Shown here in pieces: positions 46,569 to 60,662 of a stretch of 64,000 bases of DNA; the first letter of the stretch is position 1; the number at the start of each line of letters is the position of its first letter. The notes below the pieces were generated by a model that was not told the DNA's origin, made no database searches, and worked only from the letters and a program-made list of their open reading frames with translations. The position numbers and the translations under genes are program-made. The DNA comes from Oreohelix idahoensis (taxonomy: Eukaryota; Mollusca; Gastropoda; Stylommatophora; Oreohelicidae), in contig JAMPIV010019064.1 in NCBI GenBank assembly GCA_024509875.1, positions 619,695 through 683,694 of the forward strand. Reading direction: 5' to 3'.

Positions 46569-46854
46569 TATTCTATGCATGGTCATATATCGGTCATGTC
46601 CTACGAATGCAAAACAACAGAATACCACTACAGGCGCTCACTTGGGTTCCTGAGGGTAAGAGGAAAAAAGGAAGACCAAAAGAAACACTCAGAAGAACAA
46701 TAATAAGAGAAGGAAGAACGTTGGGCCTAAATAATGTGCAAGAGCTAAGAGGAGTGGCGTCACAACGAACAACCTGGAGAGCACTGGTTTCTGCCTTATG
46801 CGCCGTGTTTGGTGCTTAAAGAATTTATTATTATTATTATTATTATTCTATGCA
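46569..46854 (+). mobile_element. Short LINE 3'-end insertion with (TTA)n tail
   Basis: The body (46580-46843) encodes the last ~75 residues of another LINE (GHVLRMQNNRIP, PEGKRKKGRPKETLRR, TTWRALVSALC). It ends in an ATT repeat of about 28 bases. An 11-bp duplication, TATTCTATGCA, flanks it at 46569-46579 and 46844-46854. It abuts copy C. Confidence 0.85.
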
Positions 46855-46857
46855 AGT

Positions 46858-49800
46858 ACCCATTTATTCTTTTCTTCGATCCTTAGCCGCTGACCGTCAA
46901 AGAAGTCAGTGGCCATCACGCCTAGTGGCATCTTGTAGGGCAACAACAAATTGATTCCACTTTGCTCGGTCGGCGGCCATCCTTCGCACAGTGCCCCAAC
47001 TCTGGTTCATTATTTGCATCTCAGCCTCCACAGTCCTCTGCCAGGTTGTTTTTGGTCGGCCTCTCTTTCGTTTTCCTTCAAGGGTTCAAAGCATAGCTGT
47101 TCTTGTGATGGCATCGGGGTCTCTTCTGAGGACATGGCCAACCCAGCTCCAGCGTCTGCCAGCTGTGCATGTCCTCTTGCTTGCTCCGAGGAAGCAGATC
47201 TTGGTTGGTGATGGTATTCGGCCAAAAGATTCAGTGAATTTTTCTTAGGCATGTTGTGTGAAAAGAGGACAATTTCAACATTTCCTTCTCTGTAACTCTC
47301 CAGCATTCCGCACCATAGAGAAGCACACAGCTCTGATATAATCTTAATTTTGTGCTTGTGCTGTATTGAGAGGACTTCCAGATGTTGTTTATGCTAAAAA
47401 AGGCTGTTCTTGCCTTATTCATTCTGATGTTGATGTCTTTGCCTGTCCCGCCGTCTGGTGTTACTATGCATCCTAGGTATGTGAAGGTGTCTGTCTGTAC
47501 CAGTTGCTGATTCCTTACTGATATGGGCTCAGGGTTGCTCACATTGAGCATCACGACCTCTGACTTCTTTAAATTGATGTTCAAGCCCATCTGCTGGCTA
47601 AACTTATTAAGTCTATCCGTTTTTTCCTGGATGTGTTGATGTGAATGTGCTAGTAGTGCAATGTCATCTGCATATTCCAGATCTTTCAATGTAGAAAATG
47701 TAGTCCATCTTATTCCTCTTGGACTGCCCTCTGTTGTCTGGCGCATCACCCAATCTATGACTATTAAAAATAGAGTGGTTGATAAGGGGCATCCCTGTCG
47801 TACTCCTGTCTTCACCTCAAAGGTTAGGTTGCTCTGCCAACACTACACGTAAAGTTGGCATAGAGGCTTTTTATGATTGACACTATGCAGCTTAGAATTC
47901 CATAAGCACTCAGTATTTTCCATAAACTGTCCCTATTTATGCCGTCAAAAGCCTTTTCAAAATCAACAAAATTAATGTACAGCTGAATTTGCCATTCTGA
48001 GCACTGCTCTATAATGTTCCTGAGAGTGAATATATGATCTACACATCTTCTGTTCTTTTTTAATCCTGCTTGTTCTTTCCTCAGTTTGTGGTCTACTGCT
48101 TTTGAAATTCTCTGTATAATTATCCTGCCTAGTATTTTGCTGGGAACTGAGAGAAGAGTGATTCCTCTCCAATTATTGCAGTCTGCAAGATCTCCCTTCT
48201 TGGGCAATTTGACAAATATTCCTTTGTTCCACTCTGATGGTGTTGTCCCCGTTTTCCAGACTTGTGCAAATAGTGGTTCTAATAGTTCTGTTGCTAGCTC
48301 AGGGTCTGTCTTAAATAGCTCTGCATTTAAGTTATCATGACCAGGAGCTTTTCCGTTCTTTAACCCTTTGATTGCTGTGATGATTTCTTCTTTTCGTGGA
48401 ATGTCTGTATTTACATCTAGATCATTTTCAGCCTCAGGAACATTCAATTGTGTCTCTGGTGGTTCCTTGTTCAGAGTTTCTCTGAAGTGCTCTGCCCATC
48501 TTGTTTCCTGTCCCTCTGCTGTCGTGATGAGATTTCCTTGCTTATCTCTTACTAATGTAATATTGTTTGCACCTCGTTTTGATGAATTTAGTTATTCTGT
48601 ATACTGTGCTTTGTTCATTTCTCAGTGCTGCCTCTTCTGCCTGTCTTGCAAGATCGTCTAGGAAATTCCTTTTGTTGGCTCGGGTTTGGCGTTTAACTTC
48701 CTTGTCCAGCTGACTGTACTGTTCACTATATAGTTGCTTTAACCTGGGGGACTTTGCTTCTGTTTTCTTTCTTTTCATTTCCTTTCTCGGTGTTATGGTG
48801 TTTAATGTTTCTGGTGTTATCCAGTCTTGCTTCTTCCTTTCCTGGAATCCCAAGCATGATTTGCTGATTTCCTTATATATTGTTGAAATGGTGTTGAATT
48901 TCTGGTCTATATCATCAGTCAATGTCTTTTCCTGACTTTTGGCAAATTGATATCGTTTCTTTGTCAGCCGCATAAGCTTTTCTGGTAAGGGGGTCCTTCA
49001 ATTTGCTGATGTCAAACCTTTTCTGTGTAGTTACAGTTGGTCCAGCCCTTCTTAGTTTCACTTTCAGTTTTGCTACTACTAAATGGTGATCACTTCCCAC
49101 ATCTGCACCTCTTCTTACCTTCACATCTTGTAATGCATGTCTTCATTTACCGTTAATCATGATGTGGTCTATCTGGTTTCTGTCCCGACCATTTGGTGAT
49201 TCCCATGTTAATTTGTGAATTTCTTTATGTGGGAAAAGTGTTCCTCCAATGACCAGGTTGTTAATACTACAGAAACTTATTAATTTATCCCCATTTTCGT
49301 TTGCTGTTCCGCTGCCTCATTTCACCATTACTCTTTCATTACATGTATTGTGTGTACCAGCTTTCGCATTGAGGTCTCCCATTACTATAATAAGATCATA
49401 TCTAGGTGTCTTCCATTTCTTTCTGCAGTTGTTGATAGAATTCATCCTTGACCTTTTCATCGCTGTCATTCGTTGGTGTGTAGCATTGTATTATTGTAAT
49501 ATTGGTGAATCTACCTCTCAATCTTAATCTTATCAGTCTGATGTTGATGGGTTTCCAATCCAGTAATGTCCTTTCTATTCCTTTCTGTAGAATAATGGCT
49601 ACACCTTCATTGTGCTGTTCATCCTCCTGTTTCTCCTGTTGCTGTTTTAACTTTTCCTGCCCCTGTCCATCTGCTTTCACTTATCCCTAGAATGTGTAAC
49701 CTATAGTTTCTCATTTCTGCCGTGACCTGTTTTAGCTTACCCGTCTCATTCATTGTCCTGACATTCCAAAATCCTATTCTTGTATCATATTTTGCGGTCA

Positions 49801-50152
49801 GGACGTCCATTCTCATGTCAGTGGCTTCCTTTCGGCTTTCACCACTGACACAGTCATACGAGCCTCAGACTCCGGATGTCCGTCCCTAGGCAAAGTTTGT
49901 TTATTCGTTGTTGTTTCCGTAACTTCAATATTTTTTTTTACATAGACAGGGGTGTCAGCCCTATGCTAAAACCCCCAACCTGGAGGACCAGGGTGTCTGC
50001 TTTAGTCTGACCCCTGCCCACGCAAACCTGTCCAGCTTGGTAGAACCTTCCAGGAGTAAAACTCCCGCTGGCATAGCTCTGGGGGTAATCAGGGTACGCA
50101 AGCCGCCATACCTCGACAAGGTATTGACACCGGTGATGGCAGACCCATTTAT
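46858..50152 (-). mobile_element. SR2-like RTE LINE, copy C, near full length
   Basis: The body (46868-50142, 3275 bp) is on the minus strand and is flanked by ACCCATTTAT at 46858-46867 and 50143-50152. Its 5' start CTGCCATCACCGG equals that of copy B. It lies head-outward and tail-to-tail with copy B, only 626 bases apart. Confidence 0.92.
46909..49870 (-). pseudogene. Endonuclease-RT of SR2-like RTE copy C
   Basis: Broken frames carry RIGFWNVRTMNETG, ILGISESRWTGAG, VGSDHHLVVAKLKV, KAPGHDNLNAELFK, FVDFEKAFDGINRDSLW, VRQGCPLS, EYADDIALLAHS, YLGCIVTPDGG and LLYGAECWR. At least six frame breaks occur. The endonuclease catalytic SDHH is retained. It is more decayed than copy B in the endonuclease. 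Confidence 0.9.
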
Positions 50153-50320
50153 GAAAGTCTGTAACTTCTTGGTTCTCCTCCATTGTTTCAGATCCCTATA
50201 GTAGGGCTTACTTTGCATTGCGTTAAAGACACTTATTTTTGTGATAGATTTCATGTCTTCAGATTTCCAAATATTTCTCAAAGCACATTTTCGACCACCT
50301 AGAATGCCTTGGCTTAAAAA
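50153..50320 (-). pseudogene. LINE RT thumb fragment
   Basis: Minus-strand frame LRNIWKSEDMKSITKISVFN matches the thumb of the family at 40,275 and 50,815. RTE copy C inserted next to it. An A14 run lies at the outer edge. Confidence 0.6.
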
Positions 50321-50425
50321 AAAAAAAAAACCATAATATCAATCGCCTCTAAAAAATTATGAAAAACGGAAGCATTTTAATCTGGAAATCTATTTATCTT
50401 TGGCCTCGCTAGATACTGAGATCTT

Positions 50426-50441
50426 GTTGCTACTTAGCAAC
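50426..50441. promoter_or_regulatory. RFX-type X-box palindrome
   Basis: GTTGCTACTTAGCAAC is a perfect inverted repeat of GTTGCTA with a 2-base spacer, the form bound by RFX factors of ciliary genes. No exon is recognisable beside it, so function is unproven. Confidence 0.3.
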
Positions 50442-50814
50442 GACCGACAACAGTAATCAGAACGAACAAGCTTTTGTTTTCAAAGGGTTGAGAATTGGGC
50501 ACGCAGGTCTGTCCAACATTCTGCTCCTCCTTACTCTCATTTTTTTTTTTTACTGAAATCATTTATTCTTACATGTATTTTACATACGAATGGGGTGATT
50601 TCAAGTGTTTTAAAAGAGAAATGGTTGAGCTGAAAGTGAAAAAACAGAAAGCCAAGAAAATTCTAATGCAATGCAGGAATTCAGAATCTCAAAAAAACTC
50701 ATTCGGCTTATATTCAGGTCTTTCATTTTGGACAGTTTTTAAGTCCTAAAGTCAAGGGTGTTGACTTATAGTTGGATCGACTTATACTTGAGTATATACC
50801 ATATGTTTTTTCCC

Positions 50815-51190
50815 TGCATGCATAAAGTACCCCACATACTGTATTACCATCCACTGAAACAGATCATAGTATATCTTGGTAGCAACTTAGATAAAGCTGA
50901 AGCAATGGATAATGATACAGAAGGGCTAAGGGGACTATCACTGCACTAGGAAATATATGGAAATCAAGCCCAACAAAATCATTCAAGTTTTCAACTCAAA
51001 CATCAAGGCACTTTTATTGTATGGATCTGAAACATGGAGAATAACAGTAAGACAAGAGACTTTTCATAAACTTGTGCTTGCACATAACTGAAGGGTTTAA
51101 ATGGTTGTGGCTGGATAAATAATGTGGAACTTTCATGAAGAATCAGACAAATACTAATAGAACATGAGGGGAGTAATGAAGTTGTATTGA
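50815..51190 (+). pseudogene. LINE RT thumb and C-terminal fragment
   Basis: Pieces in order are VYLGSNLDKAEAMDND, an interrupted GTITALGNIWKS-like stretch, LLYGSETWRI-like, and GFKWLWLDK. This is a decayed copy of the family seen at 40.3 kb. Part of it reappears in scrambled form at 52,160-52,441. Confidence 0.6.
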
Positions 51191-51607
51191 AACTATAGAT
51201 GTATCAACATCAAACAATCCTCTTTATGTAATCCTCAAGATAGAAATACAGTAGAACTCCATTTATCCGAACCCCAATTATCCGAACATCCAATTATCCG
51301 AACACTTTTTCCAGAAGAAAAAAAAAATCAGATGCCACAGTCACGTTAGACTAAAATTCTGAATCTTTTGATGCGGCAAACTTCAAATGTGTGCGAACAA
51401 TTTGTAGAGAATGGGATGGCTAATGGTCGGTCGCTTACGTACAGGAAGTCAGTTAGATTATAAAGTCAGTTAATATCTGGTTTACCAATCCAGTGTACGT
51501 GTGCGTTCTAGGTAGAACACTGGCTAAACAGACAGTTCAACTTAAAATAATTGTGTCTGCTACTACAGCAGAATAATTTTGGTGTACAAGTATTTCTCTG
51601 TGCGATA

Positions 51608-51906
51608 TGGCATCTTCCAGTAGGCCTAAAGCATATAAAAGGAACTGCAATGTTTTGTCAATTGAAACGAAAACAGAAATTATCAAGAGACTAGGACAAG
51701 GTGAAACTGTGTCTTCACTTGCGAGAGATTTTCAATGTTGGGAAAGCTACCGTCTCTGACATCAAAAGTAACAAGGATAAAATTATGAGTTTTGCATCGA
51801 AATTTGATAGTGAAAATGGGTCGAAGAAACGTAAAACCATGAGAAATGCGAAAGATGTGAAATTGGAAGAGGCTTTGTATATATGGTTTGAAAAGGGGAA
51901 CTACTG
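51608..51906 (+). CDS. Tigger-like transposase, N-terminal DNA-binding part
   Basis: Starting MASSSRPKAYKRN, it has a pipsqueak/CENP-B-type helix-turn-helix: LSIETKTEIIKRLGQGE, then SSLARDF, then VGKATVSDIKSNKDKI. One frameshift at GATTTTCAATG near 51,730 separates the halves, and a second ORF covers the rest to 51,907. It ends at EEALYIWFEKGN, the start of the second (CENP-B type) DNA-binding helix domain, where the assembly becomes corrupt. Confidence 0.8.
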
Positions 51907-52441
51907 AAATCATTTTATTCTGACACGGGCCCCTCCTGACTTGTAAAATAGGACATGGGGTGATTTTCAGATGGTTAAACTTGAACGTTGAGCTGAAAGT
52001 GAAACAAACATAAAAGTAAAAAAATTTTAAATCTCGTTCATGGGCATACAGAATTGGAGATTCAAAGGGGACAGGGGATTCTGCTTATATCAGGTCTTTC
52101 AATTTTGGACAGATTTTAAGGCCCTAAAGTTCTTGGGTTGTTGACTTAATAGCACTTCAGTTCAACAATCAAACTTGACGGTAGACCATCCTGTACTTTA
52201 AGGCTAGCATGCATACAGTACCCCACAACGTGATTACCATCTCGTCATGGCAACGAGATCATTGTATCATCTAAGTAGCAATCTTTATCTAGCCGTGAAG
52301 GCAATTGCTTGGGATAAAGATACAGAAGGGCCTAAGTGGACTATCACTGCACTAGGAAATAAAAGTGGAAATCAAGCCCTACAAATCATTCAAGTTTTTC
52401 AACTCAACCAACAAGGCACTTGTTATTGTATGGGATCTGAA
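51900..52441. other. Mosaic, error-rich segment (probable misassembly)
   Basis: Short blocks alternate between the LINE-containing sequence of 50,551-51,030 (e.g. TTATATCAGGTCTTTCA, TACAGAAGGGC, ACTATCACTGCACTAGG) and the transposase segment (CACTTCAGTTCAACAATCAA, AAATCTCGT, ATCTTTATCTAG). They carry many single-base insertions. Real biology does not interleave two sequences at this scale. A bad consensus of two read sets does. Confidence 0.75.
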
Positions 52442-53939
<1,498 letters not shown>

Positions 53940-54257
53940 CTCTGGTTCTCTGTTGTGTGAAAAGGCACTTCAGTTCAACAATCAACTTGACGGTCCTCCT
54001 GACTTTTTTTTTTTTTAGGCTAGCCAGGGATGGTTTAAGAAACTTTTCAAATCTTTATCGTCATGGCATACGCGAATTGGCGAGATTCAAGGAGTAATGG
54101 AGATTCTCTGTTGTGTGAAAGCTTTATCTAGTTTCAACTAATCAACTTGACGGTTCCTCCTGACTTTAAGTCTAGCCAGGGATGGGTTAAGGCAAACTTC
54201 TAAATCTCGTCATGGCATAGAGAATGGAGATTCCAGGGGAATCTTTATCTAGCGGAT
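53940..54257. other. Two more error-rich copies of the same transposase segment
   Basis: TCTGGTTCTCTGTTGTGTGA, CAATCAACTTGACGGT and GGCTAGCCAGGGATGG repeat here with random insertions, including T12. The copies end at ATCTTTATCTAGCGGATG before the next G run. Confidence 0.75.
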
Positions 54258-56258
<2,001 letters not shown>

Positions 56259-57427
56259 CGATGCAACTGCCGCTAAAAATTTTAAAGAAACACTCTTGGC
56301 TTTTTTGGAAGAAGAAGGTTATTCACTCGATGATGTGTATAATGCCGATGAGACTGGCTTATACTGGAAATCATTGCCTCAAAAATCACATGCATCTCAG
56401 CGCGAAGCAGCTGCCCCTGGGTTTAAAAAGTGCAAAGAGAGAGTAACAGTTTTGGTAGCCGCGAATGCCAGTGGAAGTCATCGTTTACCGGTGCTAATGA
56501 TCGGCAAAGCCAAAAAACCACGTTGTTTAAAGAATGTGACATGTCTCCCATTGTGTTACAAAGCACAGAAGAGTGCTTGGATGAATAGTGAAATATTTCT
56601 TGATTGGTATACAAATCAGTTCATCCCAAATGTGAAGAGGTTGAGAGAACAAGAAAAGAAAACTGGAAAAGTAATTCTTCTACTGGACAATGCACCATCT
56701 CATCCAGAGACGGATACATTGGATGCAGTTGATGCAAATTTTAAAGTAATTTTTCTGCCTCCCAATGTAACAGCAATGATTCAACCAATGGATCAGGGTG
56801 TTATAGCAAAGCTTAAAAAGATGTACAAGAAGGAAGTCCTGCGTCGTTTATTGTTGGCTGAAGATGAAGAAAGTGTGGTGGCGTTTTCCAAAAAGCTTAA
56901 TCTCAAAGACTGCTGCTATATGTTAGCTGATGCTTGGACCACCCTGTCACAAGATAATCTCAACAAGGCTTGGAGTAGATTGCTTGGGAAAAAAGGAGGA
57001 AATGAAACTACTGCAGTGGACACAAATGATGATTGTATAAATGAAGTTGTGGAACTGTTTCAAGCAATGCCCGGATTTTCGGACTGTGACAAAGATGATG
57101 CACACATGTGGCTAGAAGATGATAATGATTCTGGTTTTTCAGTTTTTGAATGACGAAAAAATTTTGTCTTTTGTTCAAGAAGAAAACCAAATACATGTAG
57201 TGACCGATGATGAAGACTCCTCAGAAGTACATGATGTACTTGTAGATTATGACGTCGACCAAGTCCTGAAGAGGCCTTTATAGCACTAGAAACAGCGATG
57301 GCTTGGTACGAGCAAGAAGATGACAGCTGTCCTACACAGCTTCTGCTGTTGAAGCGAATGTGGGACTTAGCAGCCAAAAGGAGACTATCCAGTTTGGTGC
57401 AAAAGAGGATTCCTCATTATTTTAAAT
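56259..57427 (+). CDS. Tigger-like transposase, DDE catalytic part
   Basis: The open frame to 57,153 begins DATAAKNFKETLLAFLEEEGY. It carries the DDE_1 motifs VYNADETGLYWK (first Asp), VILLLDNAPSH (second Asp) and MIQPMDQGVIAKLKK (third Asp), with LPPNVTAMIQP between. All three acids are present. After 57,153 similarity continues through two frame changes (VVTDDEDSSEVHD, then EAFIALETAMAWYEQE and LLLKRMWDLAAKRR) to a stop near 57,427, the usual Tigger C-terminus. It would cut and paste the element at TA sites. Confidence 0.9.
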
Positions 57428-57778
57428 AGTGGGCTACATCTGTGCAAGTACATATATACGTAAGTTGTGCCTGGTTTTGAATCGTTTGTAATGTTATTTT
57501 GAAAACATTTCTCTTTCTTAACAAAAATAATTAATACAAGTAGTACATGCACTGCAGTGTAATAAAAGATTTTGGTGATACATTGATCTAATACAGTGTG
57601 GGTATTATTATTACAGTACAAGTAAATATGTTTTATAGTGTATTTTCCTTGTGATGGTTAATTATTTTTAGAAATATGTGTACATGTACTCGATACATTA
57701 TGTAATCCAATTATCCGAACATTTGATTATCCGAACGATGCTCGGTCCCATGGGGTTCGGATAAATGGAGTTCTACTG

Positions 57779-58009
57779 TACCAGGAAACCAAAGAACCTG
57801 CGGAGAACAGCTGAAATTAGAGTTTTCCTGATATAAGTTTTATTTGCTTATATCCAGTGCTTTTCAAGAAATTCTAGTTGGGAAATGAAAATTGACCTAT
57901 ATACTCCAACTATCCAGTCAGTTTATACTGACACCATCAGTCAAGAAGTTTGCCTCAAAGAAAGCAAGGCCATCTAATTAATATAACCCTACTCTAGCAC
58001 ACTGTTCAG
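57779..58009. other. No gene recognised
   Basis: Spacer after the Tigger element with no coding similarity. Confidence 0.4.
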
Positions 58010-58350
58010 TTGAAATGAATTAGAGTGGATTAAGGGTTGAAATGAAGAACTGGGCCATCTATTCGATACAGCCTTCAAAAAAGAATTCAGACACATTAAC
58101 AAGGAGTAAGGTTTAGGTTCTGATATCCCTAAACCAGTTGAAATGAAGCATAGAGGACTGTCTGTTCAATTGGGCCTTAAAAAAGAATTCAGAGATGCAG
58201 TTAAAAGGGGTAAGGGTTAGGCTTAGGAATCCTACACCTAACCCTAACGACGTTGGTAACATACTAGGATGACATCTGAGATAGCCCAGTTACTAGTATG
58301 ACATCGAAGAATACGGCCCACTATTCTTTAATGCAACCGGGTTAAGATTA
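58010..58350. repeat. Two diverged ~110-bp tandem units and TAACCCTAA-containing inverted repeat
   Basis: GTTGAAATGAAG, GGGCC-T, CTTMAAAAAAGAATTCAGA and a GGTAAGGTTTAGG/GGTAAGGGTTAGG end recur in order in adjacent units. AAGGGTTAGG...CCTAACCCTAA around 58,208-58,248 can pair. The telomere-like words are too few to be a telomeric array. Confidence 0.5.
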
Positions 58351-58369
58351 GGGTTTAGTTAATTCTTTT

Positions 58370-58500
58370 TTTTTTAAATTTCATGATGAGAAATATCCCG
58401 TTCAACCTCTAATGAGTTATAATTAGGATATATTGTTTTCAATTCTAAATAATATGAATAAATGCCAATAGGTCTTTGTGAAAGTGGCATCACATCTAAG
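58370..58500. repeat. Relic of the GTTCAACCTCT dispersed repeat
   Basis: It resembles 2510-2640: GTTCAACCTCTAATGAGTTAT, GGATATATTG and AATTCTAAATAAT. Confidence 0.4.
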
Positions 58501-58658
58501 ATTAGTTAAAGATTCCTTTTTGCGCCTCTGAACTCTTTTCTAAGGCCGTATCAAACACACACACATGTCCTACTGTTTCTTTATTTGAACTGCATAGCCT
58601 AACTGTAGGCCTACTCTTATCTCTTGTGCTGTAGGCCTAGGCTATATATTATAATTAC

Positions 58659-58845
58659 CTCCTGCAATTTGGCTTAAGTCACTTAAATTTTCTTCATCAG
58701 GGGAAACCAGTGACGATGCCAAAAGTGCTGCCAGCGTGACATCTAGGTCAATCTCAAACCCTTCTTCTTTGCCATGGTTTGATAAACCATTGACTTTAGG
58801 TTTGTTGAGGTCACTCTCTTCGCGGTCTGACATCTTGAATATCAT
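58659..58845 (-). CDS. Candidate first coding exon of a host gene (possibly bublin-like)
   Basis: The minus-strand frame starts MIFKMSDREESD, and the second Met (58,833) may be the true start. It runs through KEEGFEIDLDVTLAALLASSL and VSPDEENLSDLSQIAG to a splice donor, GAG|GTAATT. It carries 62 codons plus one base. That leftover G followed by the AA that opens the exon at 41,397 gives Glu, so the two exons join in phase into a bublin-like order (acidic head, then EYSSLN). The linkage rests on phase, strand and context and needs a transcript. By itself the peptide is acidic and I do not recognise it. Confidence 0.5.
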
Positions 58846-58859
58846 GTGATTTAAATGAA

Positions 58860-58868
58860 ACCGGAAGT
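58860..58868 (+). promoter_or_regulatory. ETS-type motif ACCGGAAGT at a candidate promoter
   Basis: A full ETS/GABP consensus lies 15-35 bases upstream of the two possible start codons of the 58.7-kb exon. This placement is common in TATA-less housekeeping promoters. Confidence 0.4.
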
Positions 58869-59407
58869 ACGAGCAAATGTTTAACTTTCTTCTACTTCTT
58901 CGTACACTCTCAGACGTCTACTTGAAAGTTCTCAACGAAAGCAGTAGTCAGTTTGAGGCTATTTGAATCCCCGTAAAGCTTTTCCACGAAAGGAGTTGGT
59001 TTAACTTTGATGTCTTTCTTGCATTCGGTTCGTCTCTTTTCTCAATTCTGCGTATCCTAAAGTTTAGTGCTGTTAGCACTCGTAATCTAAGCAGTTAAAT
59101 GGAAGGGGTGTATTATGGAGAAATATGCGACATATAGGCCCTAATAACCGAGTAACAATTCATAACAATATATCATGCAAAAATAAATAATGATTATCCA
59201 AAAAACATATCAATAATAATAAATAATGATTATCCAAAAACATAATAAATACATGCCTTACAATTCAGCGTTGCCACTCCCATGGTATTTCCAACTAGAT
59301 CTAATTTTTTAGAAAAATACCGTCTAGATTTTTTCGTGCCCCCAAATATCAATAATATTTCAATAAAAATAAATTGTTTTAAACATTTTCAATTGTGAAC
59401 TGTTGAC

Positions 59408-59408
<1 letters not shown>
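58869..59408. other. Upstream region of the candidate exon; no gene recognised
   Basis: It contains a local duplication of AAATAATGATTATCCAAAAA around 59,184 and 59,221. No coding block is visible. Confidence 0.4.

Positions 59409-59499
<91 letters not shown>
59409..59499. repeat. (TA)n microsatellite
   Basis: About 90 bases of pure TA. A shorter TA/GT tract lies at 59,589-59,625. Confidence 0.97.
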
Positions 59500-59503
<4 letters not shown>

Positions 59504-59629
59504 ATGCAGGTCCACTTTCCCAGAATCGTGATACCTTCAGGGCAGATGTAATGGAGACAACGTTCTGGAGAGTTTACGTCACATGAGGATATATATATAT
59601 ATATTTGTGTGTGTGTATATATATATTCT

Positions 59630-60070
59630 GCATTCGGAAAGTACGGCGTGGGTCGCTGTAACAGCAATGGACTTCTTCTCCTCCAGACTTGCGCAGAACA
59701 TAACCTCCTTGTCACCAACACCATTTTTCGACTTCCTATCCGCAACAGGACCTCCTGGATGCACCCTCGCTCGAAGCATTGGCACCTAATTGACTATGTA
59801 ATTGTTAGGAAGAAGGACAGGCAAGATGTCCGGGTGACCAAGTCCATGTGTGGTGCCGAATGCTGGACTGATCATCGCCTCATTGTGTCTAAACTTAAAA
59901 TTCGTATCCAACCTGCCAGGCGCCCTCAGGGAAAGAAAACTCAAAAAAGGCTGGATATTACCAAACTAAAGAAGACAAAAATTAAACAGTCATTCACTGA
60001 CACCCTAGAAGACCGTCTCAAATCTATCTCGTTAGACGGCCAAAGTGCGGAAACAAATTGGACAGATCTC
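59630..60070 (+). pseudogene. Non-LTR element, endonuclease C-terminal part
   Basis: The frame reads FGKYGVGRCNSNG, LLQTCAEHNLLVTNT, TSWMHPRSKHWHLIDYVIV, DVRVTKSMCGAECWTDHRLIVSKL and LDITKLKKTKIKQSF. This is the second half of an AP endonuclease, with the last catalytic His changed in context to TDHRL as is normal for this family. It is cut at about 60,070 by a foreign insertion and resumes at 60,663. Confidence 0.85.
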
Positions 60071-60662
60071 ATCATCATCATCAGTTGCCATCTCCACAAC
60101 GAAGGTTGGCTGTAATGGATCTCCAACGTCTTCTGTCTCTTGTCTTGGTGGTGCACTCTGATAGACTCTTTCCTGTCCATCTTTTGATGTTATCTTCCCA
60201 CTTATAGCGCTGTCTTCCCCTTGCACGTTTGCCTTTAACTCTCCCTTCTGTTATGGTCTTCTGAAAGGTGTTATGCCTTTTTATGTGGCCAAAGTATTTT
60301 AGCTGCCGAACTTTGACCTCCCTCATTAGTTCTCTTTTCATACCTAGATTTTCTAGGACCTCCTTATTTGTTTTCATCTCTTTCCATGAGATACGCCCCA
60401 TTCTTCTATATATCCACATTTCAAGAGCCTCAATTCTTTCTTCCAAATGCTTATTCATCGTCCATGTTTCTGCACCATACAGAAATGCAGAATATATATA
60501 ACACTTTATGATTCTCAGTTTTAATTTGTGAGATAACTGTTTGGATGTCAGTATATGTTTCATGTTGTTGAATGTAGCTTTGGCCATTCCTATTCTCTTC
60601 TTGATTTCTGTTTCACATCTGCCATCTTCTGTTATTATATGACCAAGATATACATAGCTCTT
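60071..60662 (-). mobile_element. Nested 3' fragment of another LINE
   Basis: The minus-strand frame (60,587-60,081) encodes MAKATFNNMKHIL, KLKLRIIKCYIYSAFLYGAETWTM, RRMGRISWKEMKTNKEVL, QLKYFGHIKRHN, KRARGRQRYKWEDNIKRW. It ends in a (GAT)n tail that lies at the left edge. It interrupts the host LINE between TNWTD and LTYTATEVLGPA. A target duplication is not clear. The same family's 3' end occurs at 62,930-63,296. Confidence 0.8.

Noticed and set aside
58200..58350. Internal telomere repeat
   Set aside because: Only a few TAACCCTAA words, not an array.
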